Position numbers and translations under genes: made by a program. DNA of 64,000 nucleotides. Origin: JAGSPQ01 sp038206395. Lineage in GTDB: Bacteria > Myxococcota > Myxococcia > Myxococcales > Myxococcaceae. Numbering within the stretch: the stretch's first letter is position 1; the number at the start of each line of letters is the position of its first letter. The notes below the pieces were generated by a model that was not told where the DNA came from, made no database searches, and saw only the letters and a list, made by a program, of their open reading frames with translations. Shown here piece by piece: positions 1 through 8,337 of this stretch. The stretch is taken from positions 13,219 through 77,218 of the forward strand of contig JBBRAX010000036.1 in NCBI GenBank assembly GCA_038206395.1. Reading direction: 5' to 3'.

Positions 1-1
1 C

Positions 2-370
2 GAGCTCAGCTGCCCTGTCTGCAGCCAGCGCATGATGGCGGCGTCGCTTCCCGGCGGCGCCTTCGCCCACCACTGCCAGTCGTGCCAGGGCGTGTTGATT
101 GACCCCGTCGGCCTCTCGGTGCTCGGCCACGACCGCCTTCCCCGCCCGCCTGGATCAAAGCCCAGCCTCTCGGGCTTCGTCTGCGTGCGCTGCCAGAAGC
201 GCTTCCCCTACGCGCAGGGCAACGGCACCAGCCTCGGCCTGATGTGCGGAAGCTGCGTGGTGAACCCCCAGGTCGAGAAGCTGCCCGAGAGGAACGCGTC
301 GGCGCTGGACCTCAACGGCGTCATCGCGATGGACCTCGTCAGCAGCCTGATCTTTTGGGGCCCCGATTGA
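2..370 (+). CDS. Zinc-ribbon protein, 5' end outside the window
   Basis: The reading frame is open from base 2, so the gene begins upstream of the window. The visible 122 residues contain CPVC at the left edge, CQSC about 18 residues later, then CVRC and CGSC further on: four CxxC knuckles able to bind two zinc ions, in the style of zf-TFIIB or rubredoxin-like ribbons. An ATG at 32 exists, but starting there would discard the first CPVC ligand pair, so I treat the gene as truncated by the window edge. The C-terminus carries the hydrophobic stretch MDLVSSLIFWG. Function unknown; the knuckles suggest a protein-interaction or nucleic-acid-binding role, which is inference. It ends 74 bp before the glutamate dehydrogenase gene. 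Confidence 0.6.
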   Translation, partial: ELSCPVCSQRMMAASLPGGAFAHHCQSCQGVLIDPVGLSVLGHDRLPRPPGSKPSLSGFVCVRCQKRFPYAQGNGTSLGLMCGSCVVNPQVEKLPERNASALDLNGVIAMDLVSSLIFWGPD

Positions 371-444
371 CGCAGCGCTGACGCGGTGCGCCGTTGGTTT
401 TTGCTACCCGGCGTTTGATCGTCGCCGCTATACACGCGCGCACC

Positions 445-1995
445 ATGCCCAACGAAGAGACCTTCATGCGCGCTCCTCCGGTGCAGCCCCGGAAGACCGT
501 CTACACAGAAGCGATGGAAATTTTTCACCGGGCTGCGGACCTGATGGGTCTCGACAACCGGGTTCGTCTCGAGCTCGAAGAGCCCGACTACGAGCACATC
601 TTCTACCTCACGGTGAAGCTGAAAGATCGCCTGGTCCCCGTCCTGCCCGCCGACGCAGCCGCGTACAAGGATCTGTCGGTCACCCAGGTGCGTGACTCTG
701 CGGGCCTGGAGCATCTGTCGGACGGGAAGATCATCCTCAACGGCAAGGCGCTGCTGGGCAGTGATGTCTCGATCAAGGGCGGCGTGCTTCGCCTGCCCGA
801 CGGCAACGTCTACCAATTGGTTCCTGGAGTGACCGAGCGCTTCAAGGCCTACCGCGTTCAGCACAACCAGGCGCGCGGCCCGTACAAGGGCGGCATTCGG
901 TACCACCGCGAAGTCTCGCTGGACCTCTTCAAGGCGCTGGCGGCAGAGATGACGTGGAAGACCGCGATCGCCGAAGTTCCATTTGGCGGCGGCAAGGGTG
1001 GCATTCAGCTCGACCCGCGCCAGTACGGCAGGGAAGAGCTCCAGGCCATCTCGCTGCGCTTCATGTACAAACTGAAGTCGCTGATCGGGCCGAACATCGA
1101 CATCCCCGCGCCAGACGTCGGCACGAACGGGGAAATCATGGCGCTGTTCCTTCGCCAGTACTCCGACGGCGAGCACGAGCGGCACAACATGCGCGGCGTG
1201 GTCACCGGAAAAGACGTGCGCATCGGCGGCAGCGAAGGCCGCACCAAGGCCACGGGCCAGGGCGTCGCGTACTGCATCGAGGACTACTACGCCGAGAAGG
1301 GCGAATCGCTGAAGGGCAAGACGTTCACCCTGCAGGGCTTCGGCAACGTGGGCAGCTGGGGCGCCGACATTCTTCAGGGCATGGGCGCCCGGCTGCTGGC
1401 GGTCAACGACGCCGACGGCACCCTCTACAACCCGGAAGGCATCGACGTGCAGGCGCTGATGTCGTGGACCACCGACCCGAAGAACCTGAAGCGGTCGGTG
1501 ATGGGCTTCCCGGGCGCGCAGGCGATCTCGAAGAAAGACTTCTGGGAAATCCAGGCAGACATCCTGATTCCTGCGGCGCTCGGTGGTGAGATCACCAGCG
1601 AGATCGCCGAGAAGCTGAAAGTGAAGCTGGTGGCGGAAGGCGCGAACGGCCCGACGACGCCAGAAGCCGACCGCGTGCTCGAGAAGCGCAAGATCGACCT
1701 CATCCCCGACATCATCTGCAACGCCGGTGGCGTGACCGTCAGCTACTACGAGTGGGTGCAGAACAAGCGCATGGAGAGCTGGACGGAGGCCGAGGTCAAC
1801 AAGCGCCTCGAGTTCGCCCTCAAGCGCAATTACCGCATCATCCGCGACATCGCGCGCAACAACCCGCGCAAGACGGACATGCACGACAGCAAGCGGTACT
1901 GCATCGACCGCACGACCGACACCCGCTGCGCCGCGATGATCCTCGCGCTGCGCCGCATCGAGGCGCACTACCAGCTCGAAGGATTCAGCCAGTAG
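445..1995 (+). CDS. gdhA: Glu/Leu/Phe/Val dehydrogenase (glutamate dehydrogenase type)
   Basis: It carries out reversible oxidative deamination of glutamate (or a branched-chain amino acid) with NAD(P), in the cytoplasm. Of 516 residues, roughly 1-145 are an N-terminal extension not found in the ~420-450-residue enzymes. The core then shows YKGGIRYH, the substrate lysine in PFGGGKGGI (about residue 184), the Rossmann loop QGFGNVGSWGA and the conserved VAEGANGPTTPEA. Start: a TTG at 394 is possible, but the ATG at 445 gives a more natural N-terminus, and a further ATG at 466 has a purine-rich GAAGAGA five bases ahead. Substrate choice (Glu versus Leu/Val) cannot be settled from these motifs. 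The gene ends just before a strong bidirectional terminator. Confidence 0.92.
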   Translation: MPNEETFMRAPPVQPRKTVYTEAMEIFHRAADLMGLDNRVRLELEEPDYEHIFYLTVKLKDRLVPVLPADAAAYKDLSVTQVRDSAGLEHLSDGKIILNGKALLGSDVSIKGGVLRLPDGNVYQLVPGVTERFKAYRVQHNQARGPYKGGIRYHREVSLDLFKALAAEMTWKTAIAEVPFGGGKGGIQLDPRQYGREELQAISLRFMYKLKSLIGPNIDIPAPDVGTNGEIMALFLRQYSDGEHERHNMRGVVTGKDVRIGGSEGRTKATGQGVAYCIEDYYAEKGESLKGKTFTLQGFGNVGSWGADILQGMGARLLAVNDADGTLYNPEGIDVQALMSWTTDPKNLKRSVMGFPGAQAISKKDFWEIQADILIPAALGGEITSEIAEKLKVKLVAEGANGPTTPEADRVLEKRKIDLIPDIICNAGGVTVSYYEWVQNKRMESWTEAEVNKRLEFALKRNYRIIRDIARNNPRKTDMHDSKRYCIDRTTDTRCAAMILALRRIEAHYQLEGFSQ

Positions 1996-2012
1996 CCAAC
2001 TGCCCTCGGGCA

Positions 2013-2059
2013 CAAAAAAACGGCTCCGGGCTTTTCAGGCTCGGGGCCGTTTTCTTTTT
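2013..2059. terminator. Bidirectional intrinsic terminator
   Basis: A 12-bp stem (2020-2031 with 2039-2050, two G-U wobbles) has an A-run on its left (2014-2020) and TTTTCTTTTT on its right. It can therefore terminate both the rightward dehydrogenase gene and the leftward PilZ gene, whose stop codon sits at its right edge. Confidence 0.85.
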
Positions 2060-2409
2060 CAGTGCATCACCCGTTCGCGGTCGACGAGCAGAAGCGGGTG
2101 GTCCTCTTTGGTTTCGTAGGCCACAATGCGCAGCCCCACTCCGCGGCTGCTGCTCTCACTCTGGCCGTCGGGCGACCCGTAGTTCAACGCCACCTGGTAG
2201 CGCACTTCGCACAAGCAGGTCATCTCGGTGCCGTCTTCCCCGCTGAAAGTCACCCGGAGCTTTCCTCCCAGCGACATCGGCTCCCGCGTTTCGACGAAAA
2301 GCCCCGTCCCACTGATGTTTCTGCCTATCCCCCGCGTCATTCCTTCCGGTGTGGTGAGGTAAACGGTGAAAACCTTGTCGAAGCGAAGTGTTGTCCGGCG
2401 TTCCTTCAT
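2059..2409 (-). CDS. PilZ domain protein
   Basis: A single-domain cytoplasmic PilZ protein of 116 residues, probably a cyclic di-GMP effector. The N-terminus MKERRTTLRF supplies the RxxxR motif, and NISGTG is the (D/N)xSxxG motif about 25 residues later; both contact c-di-GMP in the family. The frame extends 29 codons further upstream, but that stretch is Cys/His/Trp-rich and un-PilZ-like, while the ATG at 2409 gives the usual N-terminus with AAGGA about a dozen bases ahead. It is divergent from the exported protein at 2512 and shares a 102-bp intergenic region with it. Its output partner is not visible here. Confidence 0.85.
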   Translation of the reverse strand: MKERRTTLRFDKVFTVYLTTPEGMTRGIGRNISGTGLFVETREPMSLGGKLRVTFSGEDGTEMTCLCEVRYQVALNYGSPDGQSESSSRGVGLRIVAYETKEDHPLLLVDRERVMH

Positions 2410-2511
2410 CAAGTGGCGACATCCTTGGTTCGAGGTCCCCCAAGGGTAGTGGGTGCGCTGATGTAGGCAAGTTATCCACCTGATACGACATTTCAAGGAG
2501 CCTGATTGCCA

Positions 2512-3129
2512 ATGTTTCGAGCCTTTATCTTTGCTGCCCTCACCTTCCCGCTGGTGGCGGGGGCCGACGTCGACCCGAAGTTCGCGAAGCTGAGGGACGG
2601 CTCGGATGCGCTGAGCTCGGTGGGCGGCTTCGTCGACAAGTACATCGGCGACTGCGGCCCGGTATCTGAAGGCGGGGCCGACTGCGCGAAGAACTCAGAG
2701 AACTTCCGCAAAGGGGCGAACGGGAAAAAGTTCTACATGATCCTCACCGAGGAATCGACGGCGGTGCTCCAGATGGGCGCCTTCAACCCGTCGGGTGGAG
2801 AGGTGACCTTCAACCTGACCCCGTTCTTCTCGGGCAGCAACTCGGCGATCACGCACGGAGCGCCCAGCAAGACCGACGCGAACGGCAACCCCGTGATGCC
2901 GTTTCTCACCTTCAAGGGCACCCTGCCCGACGGCTGGAACGTGCAGATGATGCAGCGCCAGGTGCAGTCGCGCGCGATGCGGATGCAGGTCGTCTTCACG
3001 CCGCTGGGCCTGTGGGAGCTGCCGAAGAAAGGCGGCGGGAAGATTCGTGGCGTGAAGGCGAAGCTCGAGGCGGTGCTGGTGACGGTCGGCCGCACCGGCG
3101 AGCAGGTCGCGCTGTGGATCAACAAGTAG
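2512..3129 (+). CDS. Exported protein of unknown function
   Basis: 205 residues beginning with a clear Sec signal (MFRAFIFAALTFPLVAGADV, cleavage after AGA or nearby). An in-frame TTG lies at 2506, but AAGGAG at 2495-2500 serves the ATG at 2512 with acceptable spacing. The mature part has two cysteines (DCGP and DCAK) that could form a disulphide, and is otherwise rich in beta-type sequence. I do not recognise the family. It is followed 10 bp later by another exported unknown, so the two probably form an operon. Confidence 0.7.
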   Translation: MFRAFIFAALTFPLVAGADVDPKFAKLRDGSDALSSVGGFVDKYIGDCGPVSEGGADCAKNSENFRKGANGKKFYMILTEESTAVLQMGAFNPSGGEVTFNLTPFFSGSNSAITHGAPSKTDANGNPVMPFLTFKGTLPDGWNVQMMQRQVQSRAMRMQVVFTPLGLWELPKKGGGKIRGVKAKLEAVLVTVGRTGEQVALWINK

Positions 3130-3139
3130 GATCCACCGC

Positions 3140-4222
3140 ATGAAGAAGCCGCTGGTCATCGTGGGGATGCTGGTGAGCATGGCTTTCTGCCTGCTCTGGG
3201 GAATGTGCGGAACAGCGCCGAAAGGCGGCAAGGCGGGCGCGATGGGTGATGGCTACTGGAATGCGAGCTGTGTGACGCGTGACGGGGAGTGGATCATCGC
3301 GGGCGGAGATCACGCCGCCGTCATCGACGCCACCACCGGGAAGATCACCGAGCGCGTGCCGGGCATGGTGAAGGCCGTCGGCTGCGCGCCCAGCGGCGCG
3401 GTGGTCGTCGGCTACGACTCGAGCTTCTCGCTGCCCGGCAAGGCACCCGTCACTCCTGCGATCGCCCTCACCGGCGACGTGGTGGCGACCACGGATGACG
3501 GCGCCTTCGTCTCGTGGGCGCGCACCATCACCGGCCGGAAGTGGAAGGGGCCCGCCACCCTGTTCGTCACCGGCGGCGGCGAGTCGCGGAAAGTGGATCT
3601 GCTGCCCGCACTCTTCGGAAAAGTCGGCGAGGCGAGGTCGCTGCCCACCGCCGACACCTTTGCCGTGCGCGTGGGCCACCTGCTCGAAGACGGGCGGCTG
3701 CTCGTCGCCGCGGGCTGGCAACCGTCGACGGGCGAAGACGTGCCGTGGGGCTTCTTCGCGATGAACCTCGAGACGGGCGAGGCCTCGCCGCTGACGATGC
3801 CGCTGAGCTCGGATGCGGCGCTGAACCAGAACCTCGTGCAGAAGATCGCGGCCACTCCCGATGCGTCGGTGATGGTGGTCGCAGCGCACGACGGCCAGCA
3901 GCTGGCGGTCGCCACCTTCGAGACCGGGTCGGTGAAGGCGGCGCGGGTGGCCACGCTGTCGTCGCAGGGCGCAGCGAGCGCGATCGCCGTCTCGGCGAAC
4001 GGCGGCTACGTCGCGGTCGGCAGCGAGTCCCGCGGCCCGACGGCTCCCGCGACGGCGTGGGTGCTCGACCAGACGGGCAAGGTTTTCTGGAAGGAAGAGT
4101 TTCCGAAGACGATCACCGGGCTGCACTTCCTCGACGACGGCTCGCTGGTCGTCACCTCGGCCGCGGCGCGCGCAGTACGGGTGGGCCTGCCGGATCTGAA
4201 AGAGAAGTGGCGCACGCCGTGA
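3140..4222 (+). CDS. Membrane-anchored or exported beta-propeller-like protein
   Basis: 360 residues. The N-terminus (KKPLVIVGMLVSMAFCLLWG) is a signal anchor or signal peptide. The rest has repeated short beta-strand blocks separated by Gly/Asp turns (WIIAGGDHAAVID, AVVVGYDSS, GGYVAVGSES, DGSLVVTSAAA), the look of a WD40/PQQ-like propeller, but there is no clean family signature. It is 10 bp downstream of the exported protein at 2512 and convergent with the HtrA gene, whose stop lies 3 bp away. The specific role is unknown. Confidence 0.65.
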   Translation: MKKPLVIVGMLVSMAFCLLWGMCGTAPKGGKAGAMGDGYWNASCVTRDGEWIIAGGDHAAVIDATTGKITERVPGMVKAVGCAPSGAVVVGYDSSFSLPGKAPVTPAIALTGDVVATTDDGAFVSWARTITGRKWKGPATLFVTGGGESRKVDLLPALFGKVGEARSLPTADTFAVRVGHLLEDGRLLVAAGWQPSTGEDVPWGFFAMNLETGEASPLTMPLSSDAALNQNLVQKIAATPDASVMVVAAHDGQQLAVATFETGSVKAARVATLSSQGAASAIAVSANGGYVAVGSESRGPTAPATAWVLDQTGKVFWKEEFPKTITGLHFLDDGSLVVTSAAARAVRVGLPDLKEKWRTP

Positions 4223-4225
4223 CGC

Positions 4226-5578
4226 CTATTCTGACGGTTTGATCGCGACGTACCGGCTCACGTCGCCGCGTTGGTAGCGCACCAGCACCGGCTGCCCTTC
4301 CCCGCCGAGCCCCATCGCCTCGGCGACCTGGGTGATCGCGGCCAGCTTGCGCTTGTTCACTTCGGTCAGCACGTCGCCCGGCAGCAGCCCGGCGCGATCT
4401 GCGGGGCCGCCAGGAACCACCGCCTCGACCATCACCCCGCCTTCGACCGGGAGGTCGCGCAGCGTGAGCCCAATCGCGTCGACCTTGAGGCCGGTGCCGA
4501 CTGCGGCGAGCGTCGCCGAGGCGGGTCGGACGATCAGCGTCGCGCTCACTTCCAGCGACGCCTTGCCACGCAGCAGCGACAGCTTCACCGTCGTCCCGGG
4601 AGCCAGCAGCGCGATTCGCCGCAACAGCTGCAGGTACGACTCGACCTGCCGGCCGCCGACGCCGACCACTTTGTCGCCCGGCCGCACGCCTGCCTTCGCC
4701 GCGGGGCTGCTCTTGTAGACGTCGGTGACCACCGCTGCCTTGTTTGCGCCGTCACCGACTTCCTGGATGTTGACGCCCAGCCACCCCCGCTCGGCGCGGC
4801 CGTTGGCGAGCAGGTTCGGCAGCAGATCCTTCACCAGGTTTACGGGCACCGCGAAGCCGATGCCCTGCCCCTGGCTGACCACCGCGGTGGTGACGCCGAC
4901 GACCTCGCCGCGCATGTTGAAAAGCGGGCCTCCAGAATTCCCAGGGTTTATCAGCGCGTTCGTCTGTATGAATTCGTCGAAAGGCCCGACGCCGATCACC
5001 CGCTCGCGCGCGGAGATGAGGCCGTGGGTCACCGATGTGTCGAGGCCAAACGGGTTGCCGATGGCCACCACCCAGTCGCCCACTTCCAGCCGATCTGAAT
5101 CGCCGAGGAACACCGTCGGCAGGCTGCCCGCGCCCTCGCCCGTCAGCCGCAGCAGCGCGAGATCCGTCGACGCATCGCGGCCGATCACCGATGCGTCGAG
5201 CTCGCGGCCGTCGGCGAGGCGCACCCGAATCGACTGGGCGCGTTCGACGACGTGGTTGTTGGTGACGACCAGGCCATCGGCGTTGATCAAGAACCCCGAG
5301 CCCAGCGATCGCGAGGTGCCCTGGTTGGTGGTGGCGACGTTGACGACGCCCGGCTGCACCGCTTTCACCAGCGGCGCCAACGAAGTCGGAGCGATGAAGT
5401 CGGGCAGCGGCCCAGTGCCCGGCCTTTCTCGCCACAGCCTCCCCGTCGGCTTCGGCAGCGGCTCTGCCTTCACTGCAGCGGGGTGCTGGCGAACCTTCTC
5501 GCGGGCCCAATCGCCGACGTCATCGGCAAAAGCCACGGCAGAAGAGAAGAGAACCAGTGCTGCGGCCCAGCGGATCAT
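4226..5578 (-). CDS. HtrA/DegP-type periplasmic serine protease with two PDZ domains
   Basis: 450 residues. A signal peptide (MIRWAAALVLFSSAVAFA) is followed by a trypsin-like S1C domain with the full triad: His109 in TNNHVVE, Asp139 in STDLALL and Ser215 in NPGNSGGPL. PDZ1 (about 270-355, GWLGVNIQEV then AKAGVRPGDKVVGVGG) and PDZ2 (about 370-445, ADRAGLLPGDVLTEVN) follow. It is expected to degrade or refold damaged envelope proteins. The open frame extends about 100 codons upstream through the end of grpE, but the ATG at 5578 starts a perfect signal peptide, so I use it. It lies 14 bp downstream of grpE, which suggests co-transcription with a chaperone cofactor and a stress-response role. 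A paralogue lies at 14308. Confidence 0.92.
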   Translation of the reverse strand: MIRWAAALVLFSSAVAFADDVGDWAREKVRQHPAAVKAEPLPKPTGRLWRERPGTGPLPDFIAPTSLAPLVKAVQPGVVNVATTNQGTSRSLGSGFLINADGLVVTNNHVVERAQSIRVRLADGRELDASVIGRDASTDLALLRLTGEGAGSLPTVFLGDSDRLEVGDWVVAIGNPFGLDTSVTHGLISARERVIGVGPFDEFIQTNALINPGNSGGPLFNMRGEVVGVTTAVVSQGQGIGFAVPVNLVKDLLPNLLANGRAERGWLGVNIQEVGDGANKAAVVTDVYKSSPAAKAGVRPGDKVVGVGGRQVESYLQLLRRIALLAPGTTVKLSLLRGKASLEVSATLIVRPASATLAAVGTGLKVDAIGLTLRDLPVEGGVMVEAVVPGGPADRAGLLPGDVLTEVNKRKLAAITQVAEAMGLGGEGQPVLVRYQRGDVSRYVAIKPSE

Positions 5579-5592
5579 GAAAGGCGCTTCTA

Positions 5593-6126
5593 CTACGCGC
5601 GCGCCGGCTCGACATACCGCGCGACCTTCACCCGTCCGGGGCGAATCACTTTGCCCTTCAGCCGGTAGGCGGGCCGAATCACGTCGGTGATCTTCCCGTC
5701 CAGCGAAGGGTCGGCAGTCACCTCGAGATCGACGGCCTCGGCGAGCTTCGGGTCGAAGCCGACGCCGAGCAGCTCGACGCGCTCGATGCCGCGCTGCTCG
5801 AGCTGCTTCACCATCTTGCCGTGAATGATCTGCACGCCTTCGTACAGCTGCGAGCCGTCGGGCACGCGCAGGCACATGTCGAGCTCGTCGACGGCCTCGA
5901 TCAGCGTGACCGCGACCTCGGCCTTCTCGACGTCGAGCATCCGTTCACGCTCGCGCTGAACGCGAAGCTTGAAGTCCTCTCGATCTTTCTCGCCAGCCTG
6001 GTACGCGCGGGCCAGCTCATCGATGCGCTTCCGCGCGGCCGCGAGCTCGGTGAGCAGGCGATCAGTGTCGAGCGCCGGGTCCTTCTGGTCCAGCTGGGGG
6101 TCCACCTCTGGATTGGCGTCGTGCAT
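5593..6126 (-). CDS. grpE: GrpE, nucleotide exchange factor for DnaK
   Basis: 177 residues with the typical GrpE plan: an acidic unstructured N-terminus, a long dimerising helix (about 20-85, with KDREDFKLRVQRER as the conserved core), then a beta-rich head containing the signature region VGFDPKLAEAV and GKVIRPGRVKV. It drives ADP release from DnaK. No dnaK or dnaJ is adjacent; the Hsp70 homologue at 39059 is a divergent short form. It lies upstream of an HtrA protease on the same strand, linking cytoplasmic and envelope protein quality control in one transcript, and 38 bp downstream of folC. Confidence 0.9.
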   Translation of the reverse strand: MHDANPEVDPQLDQKDPALDTDRLLTELAAARKRIDELARAYQAGEKDREDFKLRVQRERERMLDVEKAEVAVTLIEAVDELDMCLRVPDGSQLYEGVQIIHGKMVKQLEQRGIERVELLGVGFDPKLAEAVDLEVTADPSLDGKITDVIRPAYRLKGKVIRPGRVKVARYVEPARA

Positions 6127-6164
6127 GGCGAGACTTCAGATAACCATCGGAAACAACGTGTCAA

Positions 6165-7430
6165 TCAGGACGCCAGCAAGGCCTTGATTTCACCGACGAG
6201 AAACAGCGACCCGGCGACGAGCACGAGCCCGTTGGGGCCAGCAGCGGCCCGGGCAGCGGCGAGCGCGGCCTTCGGCGACTCGAAGGCGTGAACCTGGTGG
6301 CAGGACACTTTGGCGTCGTCGATGAAGTCTGACGGCTCGAGCGTGCGCAGGCTGCCGACAGGAGTCAGGTACGCCGCGGTCGCCCTGGGGAACAACGCGC
6401 GGATCATCGGCAGGTGATCCTTGTCAGCGAGCACGCCGAAGACGAGGTGCACCTTCTTGCCGGCGTAGACGGTGTCGAGGGCGTGGGCCAAAGCGGCCGC
6501 TCCGCCGGGGTTGTGCGCGCCGTCGAGGACCACGCTGGGCGAGCCTGTGAGCTCTTCGAGCCGGCCGGGCCAGCGGGTAGCGGCGAGGCCCGTGCGGGCG
6601 TGGTCGCGCGAGATCTTGATTCCGCGATCTTCGAGGAGCTCGAGGCACGCCAGCGCGACTGCCGCGTTGTGCACCTGGTGGGGCCCCTTGAGGCCCAGCG
6701 ACAGGCCAGGCACGCGGGTGCGCATCCCGCGGTAGACGAAGTGCACCCCATCGGCCTCGGGCTCGAAGGCGAAGTCGCGGCCCTCGAGGCGCACCGGAGC
6801 GCCGACCTTGTGGGCCTGCCGTTCGATCACCTCGACGATCTCGGCCGCCTGCGCCGCGATCACCACCGGCACGTTGGGCTTCAAGATCCCCGCCTTCTCG
6901 AAAGCGATCTCTCGCAGCGAGTGGCCCAGGTATTCGGTGTGATCCATCGAGATCGAGGTGATCGCCGTGACCGATGGCCGCGCGCAGGTGACCGCGTCGA
7001 GCCGCCCGCCGAGGCCCGTCTCGAGCACCGCGACGTCGATCTGTTCCTGCGCAAAGTGCCAGAGGCCGACCACCGTGCCGAACTCGAAGAACGTCAGCTC
7101 GTGCGTGGGGCCGACGCCGGCGAGCACTTCGTTGACGCGCTGGCCGAGCACTTCGTCGGTGATCGGCACGCCGCTGATCTGAAAGCGCTCGTTCACCTTC
7201 ACCAGGTGCGGCGAGGTGTAGAGCCCGACCTTGTAGCCCTGCTGCCTGAGGCACGCGGCCGCGAACGCGCAGGTGCTGCCCTTGCCGTTGGTGCCCGCGA
7301 CATGAATCGCCGGGTACTGCGTCTGCGGGTTCTTCAGCGCCGCGAGCGCGTGCTGCACCCGGTCGAGCCCCAGCCGGATGTGCGACGACGGCAGCTGGGT
7401 GAACCAGGCGAGCGCTTCGGAAGGGGTCAC
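6165..7430 (-). CDS. folC: Bifunctional folylpolyglutamate/dihydrofolate synthase
   Basis: 421 residues. It adds glutamate to dihydropteroate and/or folates using ATP. The P-loop is HVAGTNGKGST at about residue 45, followed by YTSPHLVKVNERF, the Mur-ligase-type centre (VLETGLGGRLDAV, ISMDHTEYLG) and the C-terminal ligase domain with VLDGAHNPGG. Length is normal. The start is GTG, overlapping the accD stop as GTGA, so it is translationally coupled to accD. The accD-folC order is well known in proteobacteria. Confidence 0.94.
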   Translation of the reverse strand: MTPSEALAWFTQLPSSHIRLGLDRVQHALAALKNPQTQYPAIHVAGTNGKGSTCAFAAACLRQQGYKVGLYTSPHLVKVNERFQISGVPITDEVLGQRVNEVLAGVGPTHELTFFEFGTVVGLWHFAQEQIDVAVLETGLGGRLDAVTCARPSVTAITSISMDHTEYLGHSLREIAFEKAGILKPNVPVVIAAQAAEIVEVIERQAHKVGAPVRLEGRDFAFEPEADGVHFVYRGMRTRVPGLSLGLKGPHQVHNAAVALACLELLEDRGIKISRDHARTGLAATRWPGRLEELTGSPSVVLDGAHNPGGAAALAHALDTVYAGKKVHLVFGVLADKDHLPMIRALFPRATAAYLTPVGSLRTLEPSDFIDDAKVSCHQVHAFESPKAALAAARAAAGPNGLVLVAGSLFLVGEIKALLAS

Positions 7431-8287
7431 GCCATCAACGCGATCAGCTGCGACAGCCGCGGGCGCAGGTCCTTCCGCGCGACGATCGCGTCGATCATGC
7501 CGTGGTCGATCAAGAACTCGGATCGCTGGAAGCCTTCGGGCAGCTTCTGGCGAATCGTCTGCTCGATCACGCGCGGGCCGGCGAAGCCAATCAGCGCCTT
7601 CGGCTCGGCGAGGATGACGTCACCGAGCCAGGCGAACGAGGCCGCCACGCCGCCGGTGGTCGGGTGCAGCATCACCGAGAGGTACGGCTGGCGAACGGTG
7701 CGGAAGCGCGCGATCGCGGCCGACGTCTTCGCCATCTGCATCAGCGAAAAGATGCCTTCCTGCATGCGGGCGCCGCCGGAAGACGAGAACACGATCGCCG
7801 GGCACTTGAGATCATACGCGCGCTCGAAGACGCGGGTGACCTTCTCGCCGACGACGCTGCCCATCGACCCGCCCATGAACTCGAAGACGAAGCAGCCGAC
7901 AGAGACCTGCGCGCCGTCGATCTTGCCGATGCCGCTCAAGAACGCGTCCTTCTCGCCCAGGTTCTTCTTCGTCACCCGCAGGCGGTCTTTGTATTTCTTC
8001 GAGTCCGAGAACCCCAGCGGGTCTTCGGCTTCGAGGTTCTGATCGTGCTCGGTGAAGACGCCACCGTCGAGCAGCGAGGCGAGCCGCGCGCGGGCTGGCA
8101 TCTGCATGTGAAACGCGCAAGCCGGGCAGACGTGAAGGTTCTTCTCGAGGTCGTTGCGGTAGAGGATCTCGCCGCAGGCGTCGCACTTCACCCACAGCCC
8201 TTCCATTCGGGAAGGCGTGGCTTTGAGGTCGTCGTCTTGCGCCTCGACCGGAGCGATGCGCGGCTTCTTGCTGAACCAGGCGGACAT
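7427..8287 (-). CDS. accD: Acetyl-CoA carboxylase carboxyltransferase beta subunit
   Basis: 286 residues. Beta half of the carboxyltransferase that makes malonyl-CoA for fatty-acid synthesis. The N-terminal four-cysteine zinc finger is present (CDACG then CPAC), followed by the crotonase-like core with SGGARMQEG, TTGGVAASFA and FAGPRVIEQT. The partner accA is not in the window. First gene of the accD-folC pair (4-nt overlap), separated by 50 bp from the upstream peptidase gene. Confidence 0.95.
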   Translation of the reverse strand: MSAWFSKKPRIAPVEAQDDDLKATPSRMEGLWVKCDACGEILYRNDLEKNLHVCPACAFHMQMPARARLASLLDGGVFTEHDQNLEAEDPLGFSDSKKYKDRLRVTKKNLGEKDAFLSGIGKIDGAQVSVGCFVFEFMGGSMGSVVGEKVTRVFERAYDLKCPAIVFSSSGGARMQEGIFSLMQMAKTSAAIARFRTVRQPYLSVMLHPTTGGVAASFAWLGDVILAEPKALIGFAGPRVIEQTIRQKLPEGFQRSEFLIDHGMIDAIVARKDLRPRLSQLIALMA

Positions 8288-8337
8288 TCTGACGCTGGCT
8301 CGTAGCAGAAATCAGAGGGAGCGCCAGCGGGGAAAAG

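Noticed and set aside
208..2013. A 601-codon minus-strand frame opposite glutamate dehydrogenase
   Set aside because: Shadow of the dehydrogenase gene; Val/Arg/His-rich with no recognisable domain.
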